A stretch of DNA of 64,000 bases from JBMNGN01 sp050949865 (GCA_050949865.1 JBMNGN010000004.1:186001-250000); one strand, 5' to 3'; counted from the stretch's first letter, positions 1 through 8,516 are shown. The notes: generated by a model from the sequence alone, not told the origin. A program made the numbers and translations.

Positions 1-510
1 GCCTATGGGCAGATAAATTGAATACTTAATATCAGAATGCCAGAGCTGATTGCGGTATTTCTTCTGGTATCGTCTGGCGGCAGTGCCGGTATCAGCATAC
101 ATTTTCATATGCCTGGCACTGTAGCCGCGCTCAGCTAATTTCTCCTGCAGAGTGCTGCGTTTGATCTGCCCTGGCTCTACTAACCCTTCCCATTCCAGTA
201 TCTGAATTATCTGTGCAATACTGCGGCCTGGTACTTGGCGCCGTAATAGAATGGCCTGTTCTAGGATGTTAATAGGTATTGCTTCCTCGCTGCGGTGCTG
301 ACCCTTACCTTTAGGTTTGAGTCCGCTAAAACCATCTTTCCGGTATTGGGCCAGGTATCTGCGCAGGGTACGCTCGGATATACCGCTTTGTTCACATATC
401 CTGGCTCGGATTACTTTTGCCTGGGCATTATCCAGGCCTTCAGCCAGGAGCGGGGATAATAACTGCACCCCCTGTGAGGCCACCTCTTCTGCTTTTTTCT
501 GATCTCTCAT
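1..510 (-). CDS. DDE-type transposase/integrase, N-terminal part (cut by window edge)
   Basis: A gene of 170 visible codons starts at ATG 508-510 behind an AAGGAGTGATCAGC ribosome site and runs off the left edge without a stop. Residues about 25-60 form a helix-turn-helix (ISERTLRRYLAQYRKDG), followed by a second wHTH-like segment. The last visible residues contain LWHSDIKYSIYLPIG, which looks like the first catalytic Asp of an rve/DDE core domain. This architecture is typical of Mu/IS481-like transposases that cut and join DNA ends. The upstream neighbour at 559-1083 is likely part of the same element. The rest of the catalytic triad and the far terminus lie outside the window, so activity cannot be judged. 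Confidence 0.75.
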   Translation of the reverse strand, partial: MRDQKKAEEVASQGVQLLSPLLAEGLDNAQAKVIRARICEQSGISERTLRRYLAQYRKDGFSGLKPKGKGQHRSEEAIPINILEQAILLRRQVPGRSIAQIIQILEWEGLVEPGQIKRSTLQEKLAERGYSARHMKMYADTGTAARRYQKKYRNQLWHSDIKYSIYLPIG

Positions 511-558
511 GCTGATCACTCCTTTTTATGGTTTCAGCATGAGTGTAAATATATATCA

Positions 559-1083
559 TTATGGACAAAATGCGGAACGGGTATGTCGCCATAAATTTAA
601 ATTGACTATGGGACGGACAACTCTGGCCAGCCATCCCGGAGCGTTCCCTACATAATGCCAAATCCTTTGGAGCTTGGACTGAGGAAGACCGGATCTATCT
701 TCCACAGATTCTATGCCATAGCGCATAGCAATTGATTTCAAGCAGCCCTGAAAGTAATCGGTCATTTCCTTAAACCAGCTCTTCCATCGGGTTAGAGTAG
801 ACTCATCGGAGAAAACGCTAAGTGGTACATCATTGCGGATGACTGCTTCAATGCTTTTACTGACGTGGCGTTTAAATGGTACAAGCATATCAGGAAGTTC
901 GTGATGAATTCGTCTGCATCCAACGCACCGTAACCTGCGAATGATCAGGGTTTTGTTTTCTCCCTCGTCATCAATACATTTCCTGGAACAGCTACCAATT
1001 ACCCTTAAGTCCCCATTGCAACAAGGACATGAATTCTGCTCCGCGCTCCTAACAAAAAACTCCCTTTTCGGGGTTCCAATCAA
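559..1083 (-). CDS. DUF6431-like zinc-ribbon protein associated with the transposase
   Basis: This 174-codon ORF has a zinc ribbon near its N-terminus: CPCC at about residue 19 and CVGC at about residue 53, followed by RRIHHELPDMLVPFKRH. It then has a helical stretch with many Trp/Arg residues. I recognise it as resembling the DUF6431 family, small proteins often found directly before IS transposase genes; the family name is from memory and not checked. The only start upstream of the ribbon is TTG at 1081-1083, with no convincing ribosome site. A stop lies five codons further upstream. It ends 48 bases before the transposase start. It may be a DNA-binding accessory factor, but its function is unknown. 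Confidence 0.55.
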   Translation of the reverse strand: MIGTPKREFFVRSAEQNSCPCCNGDLRVIGSCSRKCIDDEGENKTLIIRRLRCVGCRRIHHELPDMLVPFKRHVSKSIEAVIRNDVPLSVFSDESTLTRWKSWFKEMTDYFQGCLKSIAMRYGIESVEDRSGLPQSKLQRIWHYVGNAPGWLARVVRPIVNLNLWRHTRSAFCP

Positions 1084-1524
1084 GTTGATAGTCTGTTACA
1101 ATTACCATACCTTTTTGGAGACGCTTCTTGTGCTTCTGTTGCAGCATTAGCACCACAAAAAAGAGGCGTCTTTTCCTTTCGCTAAGATATGGTCATTATA
1201 TCCAGCAATCTCCGGTCAGGCAATACCATCAGCTTCTGGACTTTTTAGGCTAGCTGAAACAAATGGATTCTCCAAAGAGATTAGATCATGGAACATTGGC
1301 CGACCTGACTGGTTGGCTATTAACCATAGTAGCTTCGAAACTGATGATAATTTTTCCGTTTAAAGGTATATTTCTTGATTAATCACTCAGCATAACTTAA
1401 AAATACCTGGCATATTTATCTTGCGATTGCAATAAATTGCCGGGCTTGTTCCTTGAAATCATTTAAATAATTCTGATTTTCATATAGAATGCTCCAAATA
1501 AGCGGCTCATATACGATTTTTTTG
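1084..1524. other. Decayed intergenic stretch next to the mobile zone
   Basis: No complete gene is visible here. An imperfect inverted repeat (GACGCTTCTT at 1120-1129 with AAGAGGCGTC at 1161-1170, with GTGCT/AGCAC nested inside) lies near the start of the DUF6431-like gene. On the plus strand a frame is open from 1151 to the TAA at 1361-1363 without a start codon. On the minus strand an open frame of 35 codons plus stop runs from 1523 to 1416 and stops being traceable at the palindrome at 1525. These look like gene debris, but I could not assign a family. Confidence 0.4.
1416..1523 (-). pseudogene. Possible stranded 3' end of an unidentified gene
   Basis: Reading on the minus strand from 1523 to the TAA at 1416-1418 gives 35 residues with ordinary protein-like composition, including VYEPLIWSILYENQ and a C-terminus FKEQARQFIAIAR. 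There is no start codon or ribosome site. The upstream side is occupied by the right arm of the RAYT-associated inverted repeat, as expected if an insertion or deletion removed the 5' part of a gene. It could equally be a chance open frame; I do not recognise the family. Confidence 0.25.
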
Positions 1525-1553
1525 GGAAGCACGGGGACGCTCTTTTTGCTTCC
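1525..1553 (+). repeat. Left inverted repeat/hairpin of the RAYT element
   Basis: The sequence starts GGAAGCACGGGGACGCTC and ends TTTTTGCTTCC. Its ends pair as GGAAGC/GCTTCC. It is the inverted partner of 1906-1934. Confidence 0.7.
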
Positions 1554-1601
1554 TCATTTAATATTTGCTATTATGGACAAAAATGAAGGCTGTGGCAATA
1601 A

Positions 1602-1883
1602 ATGCCAAGGAGAGCAAGAGAACAGGAAGCCATAAAAGGATTTATAGAGTTTACAGCTGGAGAACGAGGGCCAATGCCTTGATGATCAAATTAAGTTGCG
1701 CAAAACGGATGATGAAGTAAAAGATGAGATAGAGGCCTTGATGAACGGTGAGCCGATAGGGAAATTATCTGAGATGGAATAAATAAAACGTCAGGAAATA
1801 CTGCGAGAATCAAGAAGATTGAAGGGGTGACACAACGTCAAATCCCACGGGTAACAGGAATCAGCCCAAAACATTATATTTAA
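1602..1883 (+). pseudogene. Internally deleted RAYT / Y1 transposase remnant
   Basis: The ATG at 1602-1604 begins MPRRAREQEA, the usual start of REP-associated Y1 transposases. After about 25 codons the frame is lost. The C-terminal part resumes near 1690 (KTDDEVKDEIEALMNGEPIG, then KLSEME). It carries an in-frame TAA before IKRQEI, then needs a frameshift to read RIKKIEGVTQRQIPRVTGIS and the stop at 1881-1883. The family is roughly 200-300 residues long, and the central domain with the HUH motif and catalytic Tyr is missing. It cannot encode an active enzyme and could only be mobilised in trans. Confidence 0.65.
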
Positions 1884-1905
1884 TATTTAAGGCATAATAA
1901 ATCAA

Positions 1906-1934
1906 GGAAGCAAAAAGAACGTCTCCTTGCTTCC
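1906..1934 (-). repeat. Right inverted repeat/hairpin of the RAYT element, possible ssrA terminator
   Basis: Read on the minus strand it is GGAAGCAAGGAGACG followed by a T-run and TTGCTTCC. With one flanking base on each side the stem is 9 bp (AGGAAGCAA/TTGCTTCCT). It begins 10 bases after the tmRNA 3' CCA, so a transcript leaving ssrA would fold it at once. It is therefore a candidate terminator that was recruited from the mobile element. Confidence 0.6.
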
Positions 1935-1944
1935 TGGTATTTTT

Positions 1945-2296
1945 TGGTGGAGGCGGGGGGAGTCGAACCCCCGTCCGAAAGAAAGACCAGAAGAGTCTCT
2001 CCGAGCGCAGTTCGTGTATTGAAGTTCGCTCAGCCAACGCCCACGAACAGGCTTTTTCGAGCTATCCCCGATAAGTTTCCCCTTAAAGCCCCTCGAGGAA
2101 GAAGGCTTCAGGGTACCCTCACTATGTGACGCCCTGCACCAGACCGTGAGGAAATCTAGCCGGACGAGCAGCCCTTAGGCTGCTAGTGCAAAATTATCTT
2201 CTGCAGTTAATTTAAAGTTCACCTTTTTTACGAGCTGGCGACAACTCGGCTCGCTACTCAACCCATCTTATCCCCCGTCGAAACCAGTACGCCCCC
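1945..2296 (-). ncRNA. ssrA: tmRNA (transfer-messenger RNA)
   Basis: This is the RNA of trans-translation, which rescues stalled ribosomes and tags the nascent peptide for proteolysis. The 5' end GGGGGCG pairs with CGCCTCC before the genomically encoded ACCA 3' end, closing the tRNA-Ala-like acceptor stem with one G-U pair. The T-arm GGGTTCGACTCCC and the 5' segment GTACTGGTTTCGACGGGG are present. The tag frame at 2175-2204 reads GCA GAA GAT AAT TTT GCA CTA GCA GCC TAA, giving AEDNFALAA. The length of 352 nt is typical. Its protein partner smpB lies 60 bases upstream on the same strand. Confidence 0.97.
2175..2204 (-). other. tmRNA proteolysis-tag reading frame
   Basis: The resume codon GCA is followed by codons for EDNFALAA and a TAA stop. 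The hydrophobic ALAA end is the standard ClpXP/ClpAP-type degron. The stop codon lies in a strong hairpin (GGCTGC pairing with GCAGCC), as in other tmRNAs. Confidence 0.9.
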
Positions 2297-2356
2297 ATTT
2301 TATTTAATCAGGTTGCATACCAATAATAATATGCAGCTGCGGGTTTGTCACTGTTA

Positions 2357-2833
2357 TTAATAGGCTGTTTTTCCTCGTTCTTTTACTACCCGCTCCATAT
2401 CCCGCTGGGCATCACGGGCAGCTATATCTTGCCGCTTGTCGTAGAGTTTTTTACCAACCGCTACGGCCAGGTCAACCTTAGCTTTGCCATCCTTAAAGTA
2501 TACCTTCAAGGGAATCATAGTATAACCCTTTTCCCTTTGCAAGCTGCCCAACCGTTTAATCTCCCTCTTATGCAAGAGCAACTTTTTAGGCCTTAATGGA
2601 TCGTGGTTAAACCGGTTACCCTTATCATAAGGACTGATATGAAAGTTGTTAATCCATACTTCATTTGCTTTCACTGTAGCATAAGCATCCTGAAGGTTCC
2701 CCTTTCCCAAGCGCAGCGATTTCACTTCCGTACCCACCAGAACCAGGCCAGCCTCATAGTTTTCTTTAATATGGTATTCATGCCTGGCCCTGCGGTTTTC
2801 AATTGCAACCTTTATTCTTTTTGCCTTGCCCAT
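2357..2833 (-). CDS. smpB: SsrA-binding protein SmpB
   Basis: The 158-residue protein has the full SmpB length and motifs: ENRRARHEYHI near the N-terminus, GLVLVGTEVKSLR, and the basic C-terminal tail KLYDKRQDIAARDAQRDMER that enters the mRNA channel. SmpB binds the tRNA-like domain of tmRNA and delivers it to stalled ribosomes. The ATG follows GAAGGTGAAATA. It lies directly upstream of ssrA and downstream of rnr, whose product RNase R degrades the non-stop mRNA, so the three form one functional module. Confidence 0.97.
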   Translation of the reverse strand: MGKAKRIKVAIENRRARHEYHIKENYEAGLVLVGTEVKSLRLGKGNLQDAYATVKANEVWINNFHISPYDKGNRFNHDPLRPKKLLLHKREIKRLGSLQREKGYTMIPLKVYFKDGKAKVDLAVAVGKKLYDKRQDIAARDAQRDMERVVKERGKTAY

Positions 2834-2967
2834 TATTTCACCTTCAAATAAACTCTATTATAGAGAAAACAAACCCTCGCCTCGGGTTGATTGTTCCTTC
2901 AGGCCAGGGCTTCGATGCTATTGCTACGTCCTAATTATAACTAATAACATTGGTTAAGTCAATTAGC

Positions 2968-5085
2968 CTAAGGATCCTCTTCCACCAGTTCAAAGTCAAT
3001 TCTAGCCTCTTCTATATCTACCCGAACCAGTTGAACCCGAACCTGGTCACCAATGGAAAACTTCCGGCCGCTGTGAATTCCAACCAGGGTAAAGTTTCGC
3101 TCATTGAATTCGTAATAATCATCTGCAATTGCGGAGATATGAACTAAACCTTCCACCGTATTATCAAGCTCGACAAAGAAACCGAAGGTTTGGATGGATG
3201 ATATCCGGGCAGTGAATATATCTCCCACGAACTTTTTCATATACTGGGCTTTCTTAATATCCACCAGTTCTCTTTCAGCCTCTTCGGCTCTAATCTCCTG
3301 GGCTGTAGAATGATCACCATAAAGGTGTATCTTTTTTTGCAGTTCTTGAAGTAATTTGCCGTTAATATCGCCCTTCAGCGAAGCTTTAAGCACCCGGTGT
3401 ATGATTAAATCAGGATACCTGCGAATAGGGCTGGTAAAGTGGCAATAATATTTTGAAGCCAGCCCAAAGTGCCCGAGAGGGCTCGGATAATATCTGGCAT
3501 GTTTCATAGACCTTAAGGCCAGCAGGGAAATCAGCCGTTCTTCTGGTCTGCCCTTGACCTTATTCAGCATGTTCTGGTAAACCCTGGGTTCAGGATGGTT
3601 AGCCATTATTTTGTGACCAAAAACCCCCAGAACCCGGTTCAGTTTCAGCAAGGAATCTTCATCCGGTTTTTCATGTACACGGTACAAGGCCGGCATATCC
3701 TGCCAATGCAAGTGTTCAGCTACAGTTTCATTGGCTTTAATCATGAAATCTTCGATCAGCATTTCCCCGGGCCCTCGCTCCAACCGTTTGATTTCAACCG
3801 GGACACTATGCTCATCAACTATAACCTTGGACTCCGGAAAATCAAAGTCTAATGCCCCCCGGCTGTTCCTCTCCTTCCGCAATATTTCCGCCAATTCTTT
3901 CATTAGAAAGAAATCCGGAACCAATTCTTTATATCTTTCCTCCAGTTCCTGATTACCGCCAGATAGGATACTGTTTACCTCAGTGTAGGTCATTCTTTTA
4001 TCTATATTGATTACCGATTCGAATATATCATAATTAATAACCTTGCCTTTATCATCTATATTCATCAAACAGGTAACTGCCAGCCGGTCTTCTTTAGGGT
4101 TTAAGCTGCAAACCTGATTGGATAGGGCTTCCGGCAGCATAGGCAATACTTTATCAATTAAGTAAACCGAAGTACCACGTGCAAAGGCCTCTTTATCCAA
4201 TTTGCTATTTTGTTTTACATAGTGAGAAACATCGGCAATATGAACCCCCAGCTCATACCCCTGGTCGAGTTTTCGTATCGAAACCGCGTCATCCAGGTCT
4301 TTAGCATCTTCCCCATCAATCGTCACCATACGAACACCTCTTAAATCCCGGCGCTCCTTTATATCTTTTTCAGTTACGGGTTTTGCTGCCTGTGCAGCTT
4401 CTTCCAGCACTTCTTCAGGAAACCGCTCCCTTAGACCATGCTTTTTAATTACAACCCTAACATCTAATCCCGGTTCTCCCTTTTTTCCTATTACTTCTGT
4501 AATCTTTCCCTCGGGTAGTTTATGGCTCTCAGGCCATGAGGTTATCCTCACTATGACCTTATCCCCGCTCTTTACCTTAAGCTTGCTAGAAGGCTTTACA
4601 TAAACCGGATAAATATGCCTGGGATCATCAGGCACCACTTGCATAGAATGTTTGCCTCGCTCCAGGGTTCCTACCAGTTCCCGGTTGGCTCTAGCTATGA
4701 CCCTGATTACCTCTCCTTCAGGCCTAAACACATCACTACCGTCATGCTGGATACGGACCATAACCTTGTCGTTATGCATTGCGCCATTAATGTTTTTACC
4801 ATATATAAATACTTCCGGTTCCCCAACCTTATCTGGAACCAGAATCCCATACCCCCTATGACTCAGCCTTACGACTCCCCTGACCAGGTTCATCATAGAC
4901 GGAAGCCCGTATTTATTCTTTCTGGTTTTGACTATTTCCCCTTCCTTTTCCAGCTTGCCTAATACTTTGCTGAATTGTACGACATTATCCTCATCAATCT
5001 TTAAGGCCCCTATTAATTCATTGTAGCTCAGCGGTCTGTAGCTCTCCTGTTGGATAAAATTAAGTACGGCTTCCTTCTGTATCAT
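2968..5085 (-). CDS. rnr: Ribonuclease R
   Basis: The 705-residue 3'-5' exoribonuclease has an N-terminal winged-helix segment (about 1-70), cold-shock domains (about 70-220), the RNB catalytic domain (about 245-570) and a C-terminal S1 domain (about 620-700). The catalytic Asp cluster is seen in TIDGEDAKDLDDAV, and the Arg/Pro-rich HFTSPIRRYPDL motif is present. The protein ends with the S1 domain and lacks the long Lys-rich tail found in some relatives. ATG follows GGGAGGTTCT. It degrades structured RNA, and with SmpB and tmRNA it clears non-stop transcripts. Confidence 0.96.
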   Translation of the reverse strand: MIQKEAVLNFIQQESYRPLSYNELIGALKIDEDNVVQFSKVLGKLEKEGEIVKTRKNKYGLPSMMNLVRGVVRLSHRGYGILVPDKVGEPEVFIYGKNINGAMHNDKVMVRIQHDGSDVFRPEGEVIRVIARANRELVGTLERGKHSMQVVPDDPRHIYPVYVKPSSKLKVKSGDKVIVRITSWPESHKLPEGKITEVIGKKGEPGLDVRVVIKKHGLRERFPEEVLEEAAQAAKPVTEKDIKERRDLRGVRMVTIDGEDAKDLDDAVSIRKLDQGYELGVHIADVSHYVKQNSKLDKEAFARGTSVYLIDKVLPMLPEALSNQVCSLNPKEDRLAVTCLMNIDDKGKVINYDIFESVINIDKRMTYTEVNSILSGGNQELEERYKELVPDFFLMKELAEILRKERNSRGALDFDFPESKVIVDEHSVPVEIKRLERGPGEMLIEDFMIKANETVAEHLHWQDMPALYRVHEKPDEDSLLKLNRVLGVFGHKIMANHPEPRVYQNMLNKVKGRPEERLISLLALRSMKHARYYPSPLGHFGLASKYYCHFTSPIRRYPDLIIHRVLKASLKGDINGKLLQELQKKIHLYGDHSTAQEIRAEEAERELVDIKKAQYMKKFVGDIFTARISSIQTFGFFVELDNTVEGLVHISAIADDYYEFNERNFTLVGIHSGRKFSIGDQVRVQLVRVDIEEARIDFELVEEDP

Positions 5086-5149
5086 AGAACCTCCCAGTAG
5101 TTAAGTTATTACTTATTATAACCCATGATATAACCGTTTAACCAAATGG

Positions 5150-5701
5150 TTACAATCCCAGCTGGTCAGATATTTCTTTCATACCCTTTAAAGAGATAGA
5201 AAGCAATTGGTCCAAGTCCAATCCCCATTCAGAACAGCTGGCCATTTGCTCCCGATTAGCACCCCGGGCAAAGGATTTTTCCTTGAACCTTTTCTTAAGG
5301 GATTTTAATTCTACGTTTTCCAGTTTTTTATCCGGCCGGATAAGGGCGGCTGCAGTAATAAAGCCACTTACCGGATCCGCAGCGTAAAGGCATTTATCGA
5401 GTAAGCTTTCCCTCTTGAGGCCGTGAAACCCATTGTGGGCTTTGACCGCGTAAACTATTTCACTGTCGAGGTTATTCTTCGCCAGGATCTCGGCTCCTAC
5501 CAAAGAGTGCCGGGAAGGGTCGTCAGCCGTTGTTGCATAGTCAATATCATGCAGTAACCCGGCTAAGCCGAACTTTTCTACATCTTCATTAAGATGCTGG
5601 GCTAAAGCCCGCATAATCGCTTCAACAGCTAATGAGTGTCTGATAAGGTTGTCATCATCAACATTTTGTTTTAATAGTTCAAGGGCAACTTCCCGTTCCA
5701 T
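5150..5701 (-). CDS. HD-domain metal-dependent phosphohydrolase
   Basis: The 183-residue protein has the HD signature: His22 (RHSLAVEA), His51-Asp52 in GLLHDIDYA, a downstream DDPSRHSLVGAE and an AHNGFHG motif. This is a compact single-domain HDIG-type protein that should bind divalent metal and hydrolyse a phosphoester or nucleotide. The substrate cannot be read from the sequence. The ATG follows AGGAGGAATGAAAA, and the ribosome site overlaps the stop region of the upstream esterase gene, so the two are co-translated. Confidence 0.85.
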   Translation of the reverse strand: MEREVALELLKQNVDDDNLIRHSLAVEAIMRALAQHLNEDVEKFGLAGLLHDIDYATTADDPSRHSLVGAEILAKNNLDSEIVYAVKAHNGFHGLKRESLLDKCLYAADPVSGFITAAALIRPDKKLENVELKSLKKRFKEKSFARGANREQMASCSEWGLDLDQLLSISLKGMKEISDQLGL

Positions 5702-5704
5702 TTT

Positions 5705-6469
5705 TCATTCCTCCTGTTTTTCATACCTTCTTACAAATTTGATTATGGTGCTGGCTATCAGCTCTTTTTCCTGGCCCATTGTAGCTACATGGTATGATTC
5801 CGGCAATTCCTTATAACAGACCAAAGCGTTTTTTGCCCTTCTAACCAGAAAGCCCGCACTTTTCGCCTTGACTGACTCATCCTTCAGAGCCTGGAATACC
5901 AAAAATGGTATCCTAAGTTGCTCAATGTCCTTTATTACACGGTTTCTCAGTTTATAAAGGCTTCTAAAGGCTTTTACCGGGAAAACATCATACGCCCACC
6001 GTCCTCTTCTCTCCTGTTCTATCACCGGCAAACCTTTCTTTTTACGGATATATGGGAAGCATTTCTCGATTAATGGAGCCAAGGCTGTCGGTACTGGATA
6101 TTGGGTAAATATAGGAGCGTTAATGGCAATAACCCCATTTAATCCCGGCAGGTTAATTCCAGCATAAATGGCTAAGAGGGCACCCATTGACAGACCGGCT
6201 ACGAAAATACTGGTATATTGCTGCTCCCTGGAGAGGTATTCCGATCTCAAACCCTCATACCACATTTCCCAGGTGGTTTGATTCAATGATTCAGGGGTGG
6301 TACCGTGTCCCGGCAGCAGTGGTCCGCTAACACTTAAACCATCCTGCTGGTTTAGCAATACCGCAGTAGGCAATACCTCTGAGGGGGAAGCGGTAAACCC
6401 ATGGATGAAGATAATAATCGTATTGGATTTGCCCGGTAAAAAAAATGGACCCGCCTTGGGTAGTAGCAT
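5705..6469 (-). CDS. Alpha/beta hydrolase, carboxylesterase (Est30-like)
   Basis: The protein has about 254 residues. An oxyanion-hole segment IIFIHGFTASPSE is followed by PLLPGHGTTPESL and the nucleophile elbow GLSMG. A candidate acid is in QALKDESV, and the catalytic His is in ESYHVATMGQEKE. This matches the small monomeric carboxylesterases that cleave short-chain esters. I chose the ATG at 6469 because GGGGG lies 9 bases upstream; a TTG two codons earlier is too close. It starts after the terminator at 6496-6528, so its operon (with HD, rnr, smpB, ssrA) is separate from hppA. Confidence 0.85.
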   Translation of the reverse strand: MLLPKAGPFFLPGKSNTIIIFIHGFTASPSEVLPTAVLLNQQDGLSVSGPLLPGHGTTPESLNQTTWEMWYEGLRSEYLSREQQYTSIFVAGLSMGALLAIYAGINLPGLNGVIAINAPIFTQYPVPTALAPLIEKCFPYIRKKKGLPVIEQERRGRWAYDVFPVKAFRSLYKLRNRVIKDIEQLRIPFLVFQALKDESVKAKSAGFLVRRAKNALVCYKELPESYHVATMGQEKELIASTIIKFVRRYEKQEE

Positions 6470-6495
6470 TAGCAATTACCCCCTGGAAAAAGACT

Positions 6496-6528
6496 AATAG
6501 ACAAGAGTAATACTACTGCTTGTCTATT
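6496..6528 (-). terminator. Rho-independent terminator after hppA
   Basis: A perfect 10-bp stem (CTTGTCTATT at 6519-6528 with AATAGACAAG at 6496-6505) is followed on the minus strand by AGTCTTTTT. It lies just beyond the hppA stop and ends the glycolytic operon. Confidence 0.75.
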
Positions 6529-6551
6529 GGTAGCCAGTTTGATTCTTTTTC

Positions 6552-8516
6552 TTACAAGAACAAAGGGGCAAAAACCAGGGAAACTATAGTCATCAACTTT
6601 AATAATATGTTTAAAGAAGGCCCGGAAGTATCTTTACACGGGTCACCGACCGTATCCCCTACTACTCCTGCTGCATGGGCCTCGCTGCCTTTGCCTCCAA
6701 AATTTCCTTTTTCAATAAACTTTTTAGCATTGTCCCATGCCCCACCTGCATTTGCCAGCATTATAGCCAGGCAAACCCCGGATATAAGGGCACCAGCCAG
6801 CATACCGGCCAAGGCCTCGGAACCCAATAAAAGCCCAATAACAACCGGAGCTACTACGGCCATTAACCCGGGAAGAACCATTTCCTTAATGGCGGAGCGG
6901 GTGCTTATGTCAACACACCTGGCATAATCAGGCTTAGCCTTTCCTTCCATCAATCCGGAGATCTCCCGGAATTGCCGCCTTACCTCTTCAACCATTTCCG
7001 AGGCAGCTCTTCCTACGGCCCCCATGGTCATAGCGCAGAACAAGAAGGGCAGCATGGCACCAATAAATGCCCCGACAATAACCTTGGGGTTCAACAGGTT
7101 TACCGTTTGTATGCCAGCCACCTGAGAAAAAGCGGTTAGTAAGGCCAGAGCCGTTAGTGCGGCCGAACCGATAGCAAACCCCTTGCCAATAGCCGCAGTG
7201 GTGTTGCCAACCGAATCAAGCCTGTCGGTAGTTTCTCTGACACTTTTAGGGAGTTCTGCCATCTCCGCAATGCCCCCGGCATTATCGGCAATGGGACCAT
7301 AGGCATCAACTGCCACTACCATCCCGGTGGTAGCCAGCATTCCTACTGCTGCCAGGGCTATTCCGTAAATGCCCCCGGTAAAATAGGCAATGAGTACGGC
7401 AATGCTTATGCACACAATCGGTAAAAAGGTGGAGGTCATCCCTACGCCTAATCCGGCAATAATAGTAGTCGCCGGGCCAGTTACTGAAGCCTTGGCAATA
7501 CCCTGAACCGGTTTATATTCATCAGAAGTATAGTATTCGGTAATTAACCCAATTAAGGTGCCAACTACCAAACCCGCAACCAGGGCCCAGAATACGTTAA
7601 ATTCAGATGGTAATATGTATTTAACCGCTACAAATGCTATAACAACCAGTAAACCTGCAGAGGTGAAAGTTCCCGTATTTAATGCCTTGAGAGGATTGGA
7701 GTTTTCACCGGTCCTAACAAAAAAGGTTCCCACGATGGAAGCAATTATGCCGCCGGCAGCAATAATCATAGGCAAAAGCACCCCAGGGAAGCCAAGCAAT
7801 ACTATTCCCAGGGTCATAGCCGCAATTATGGATCCCACATAGGATTCAAAAAGGTCGGCTCCCATCCCCGCCACATCACCCACGTTATCTCCAACATTAT
7901 CAGCTATGGTAGCAGGATTGCGCGGATCGTCTTCGGGAATGCCAGCTTCGACCTTACCCACCAGGTCGGCTCCAACATCGGCTGCTTTGGTATAAATACC
8001 GCCGCCCACCCTGCCAAACAAGGCTATTGAACTGCCACCCAGGGCAAAGCCGTTAACAATGGTAGGCTCCCGGTATATGTAATACAAGATCCCTAAACCT
8101 AACAACCCCAGACCCGAAACTGCCATACCCATAACCGCCCCGCCGGAAAAGGCTATTCCCAAGGCCTCATTCTGTGATTTACGGGCGGCGTTGGCAGTTC
8201 TAACGTTGGCCTGGGTAGCAACCTTCATTCCTATATAGCCTGCCCCAGCAGAACACAGGGCCCCAGCCAGGAAACAAACCGCGGTAGGCCAGCTTTTCAG
8301 TAGAAAACCAATAATAGCAAATACCAGGATAACAAAAAATGCCAGGGCACTGTACTGTCTTTCCAGAAAAGCCATGGCCCCTTCGTGTATACTGCTAGAT
8401 ATTTCAACCATCTTTTCCGTTCCCGGGTCGGCTTTTTTTATCTTACTCGTCAGCATTACAGCAAACAGAAGTGCAATTGCCCCTCCAGCAGGTGCAAGCA
8501 TCAAAAGGTTTTCCAT
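6552..8516 (-). CDS. hppA: Membrane pyrophosphatase, K+-dependent, ion-pumping
   Basis: The 654-residue polytopic protein has about 16 membrane spans. The PPi-binding segments are visible: [31 protein letters not shown] and, near the C-terminus, [16 protein letters not shown]. It couples pyrophosphate hydrolysis to cation export. GNTTAAIG at 439-445 has Ala where K+-independent enzymes have Lys, so it should need K+. The Glu in ADLFESY (residue 224) is at the position I associate with Na+-pumping members, so Na+ transport is possible but not proven. ATG follows AGGAGGGGTGTTTCACA. It is the last gene of the cggR-gap-pgk-tpiA-gpmI-eno-secG run. Confidence 0.95.
   Translation of the reverse strand: MENLLMLAPAGGAIALLFAVMLTSKIKKADPGTEKMVEISSSIHEGAMAFLERQYSALAFFVILVFAIIGFLLKSWPTAVCFLAGALCSAGAGYIGMKVATQANVRTANAARKSQNEALGIAFSGGAVMGMAVSGLGLLGLGILYYIYREPTIVNGFALGGSSIALFGRVGGGIYTKAADVGADLVGKVEAGIPEDDPRNPATIADNVGDNVGDVAGMGADLFESYVGSIIAAMTLGIVLLGFPGVLLPMIIAAGGIIASIVGTFFVRTGENSNPLKALNTGTFTSAGLLVVIAFVAVKYILPSEFNVFWALVAGLVVGTLIGLITEYYTSDEYKPVQGIAKASVTGPATTIIAGLGVGMTSTFLPIVCISIAVLIAYFTGGIYGIALAAVGMLATTGMVVAVDAYGPIADNAGGIAEMAELPKSVRETTDRLDSVGNTTAAIGKGFAIGSAALTALALLTAFSQVAGIQTVNLLNPKVIVGAFIGAMLPFLFCAMTMGAVGRAASEMVEEVRRQFREISGLMEGKAKPDYARCVDISTRSAIKEMVLPGLMAVVAPVVIGLLLGSEALAGMLAGALISGVCLAIMLANAGGAWDNAKKFIEKGNFGGKGSEAHAAGVVGDTVGDPCKDTSGPSLNILLKLMTIVSLVFAPLFL

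Larger units (their letters stand above)
1525..1934 (+). mobile_element. Degenerate RAYT (REP-associated tyrosine transposase) element with flanking inverted repeats
   Basis: Two 29-bp sequences, 1525-1553 and 1906-1934, are inverted copies of each other with three mismatches. Each is also a hairpin by itself, because it begins GGAAGC and ends GCTTCC. The motif GGGGACG plus a T-rich run inside them resembles palindromes that commonly flank RAYT genes in Firmicutes. The 410-bp interior carries the decayed transposase remnant described separately. The element sits 10 bases beyond the 3' end of tmRNA. Confidence 0.65.

Noticed and set aside
1944..2129. 61-codon plus-strand frame starting MVEAGGVEPPSERKTRR
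   Set aside because: It is antisense to tmRNA; the apparent peptide is produced by the conserved tRNA-like 3' domain.
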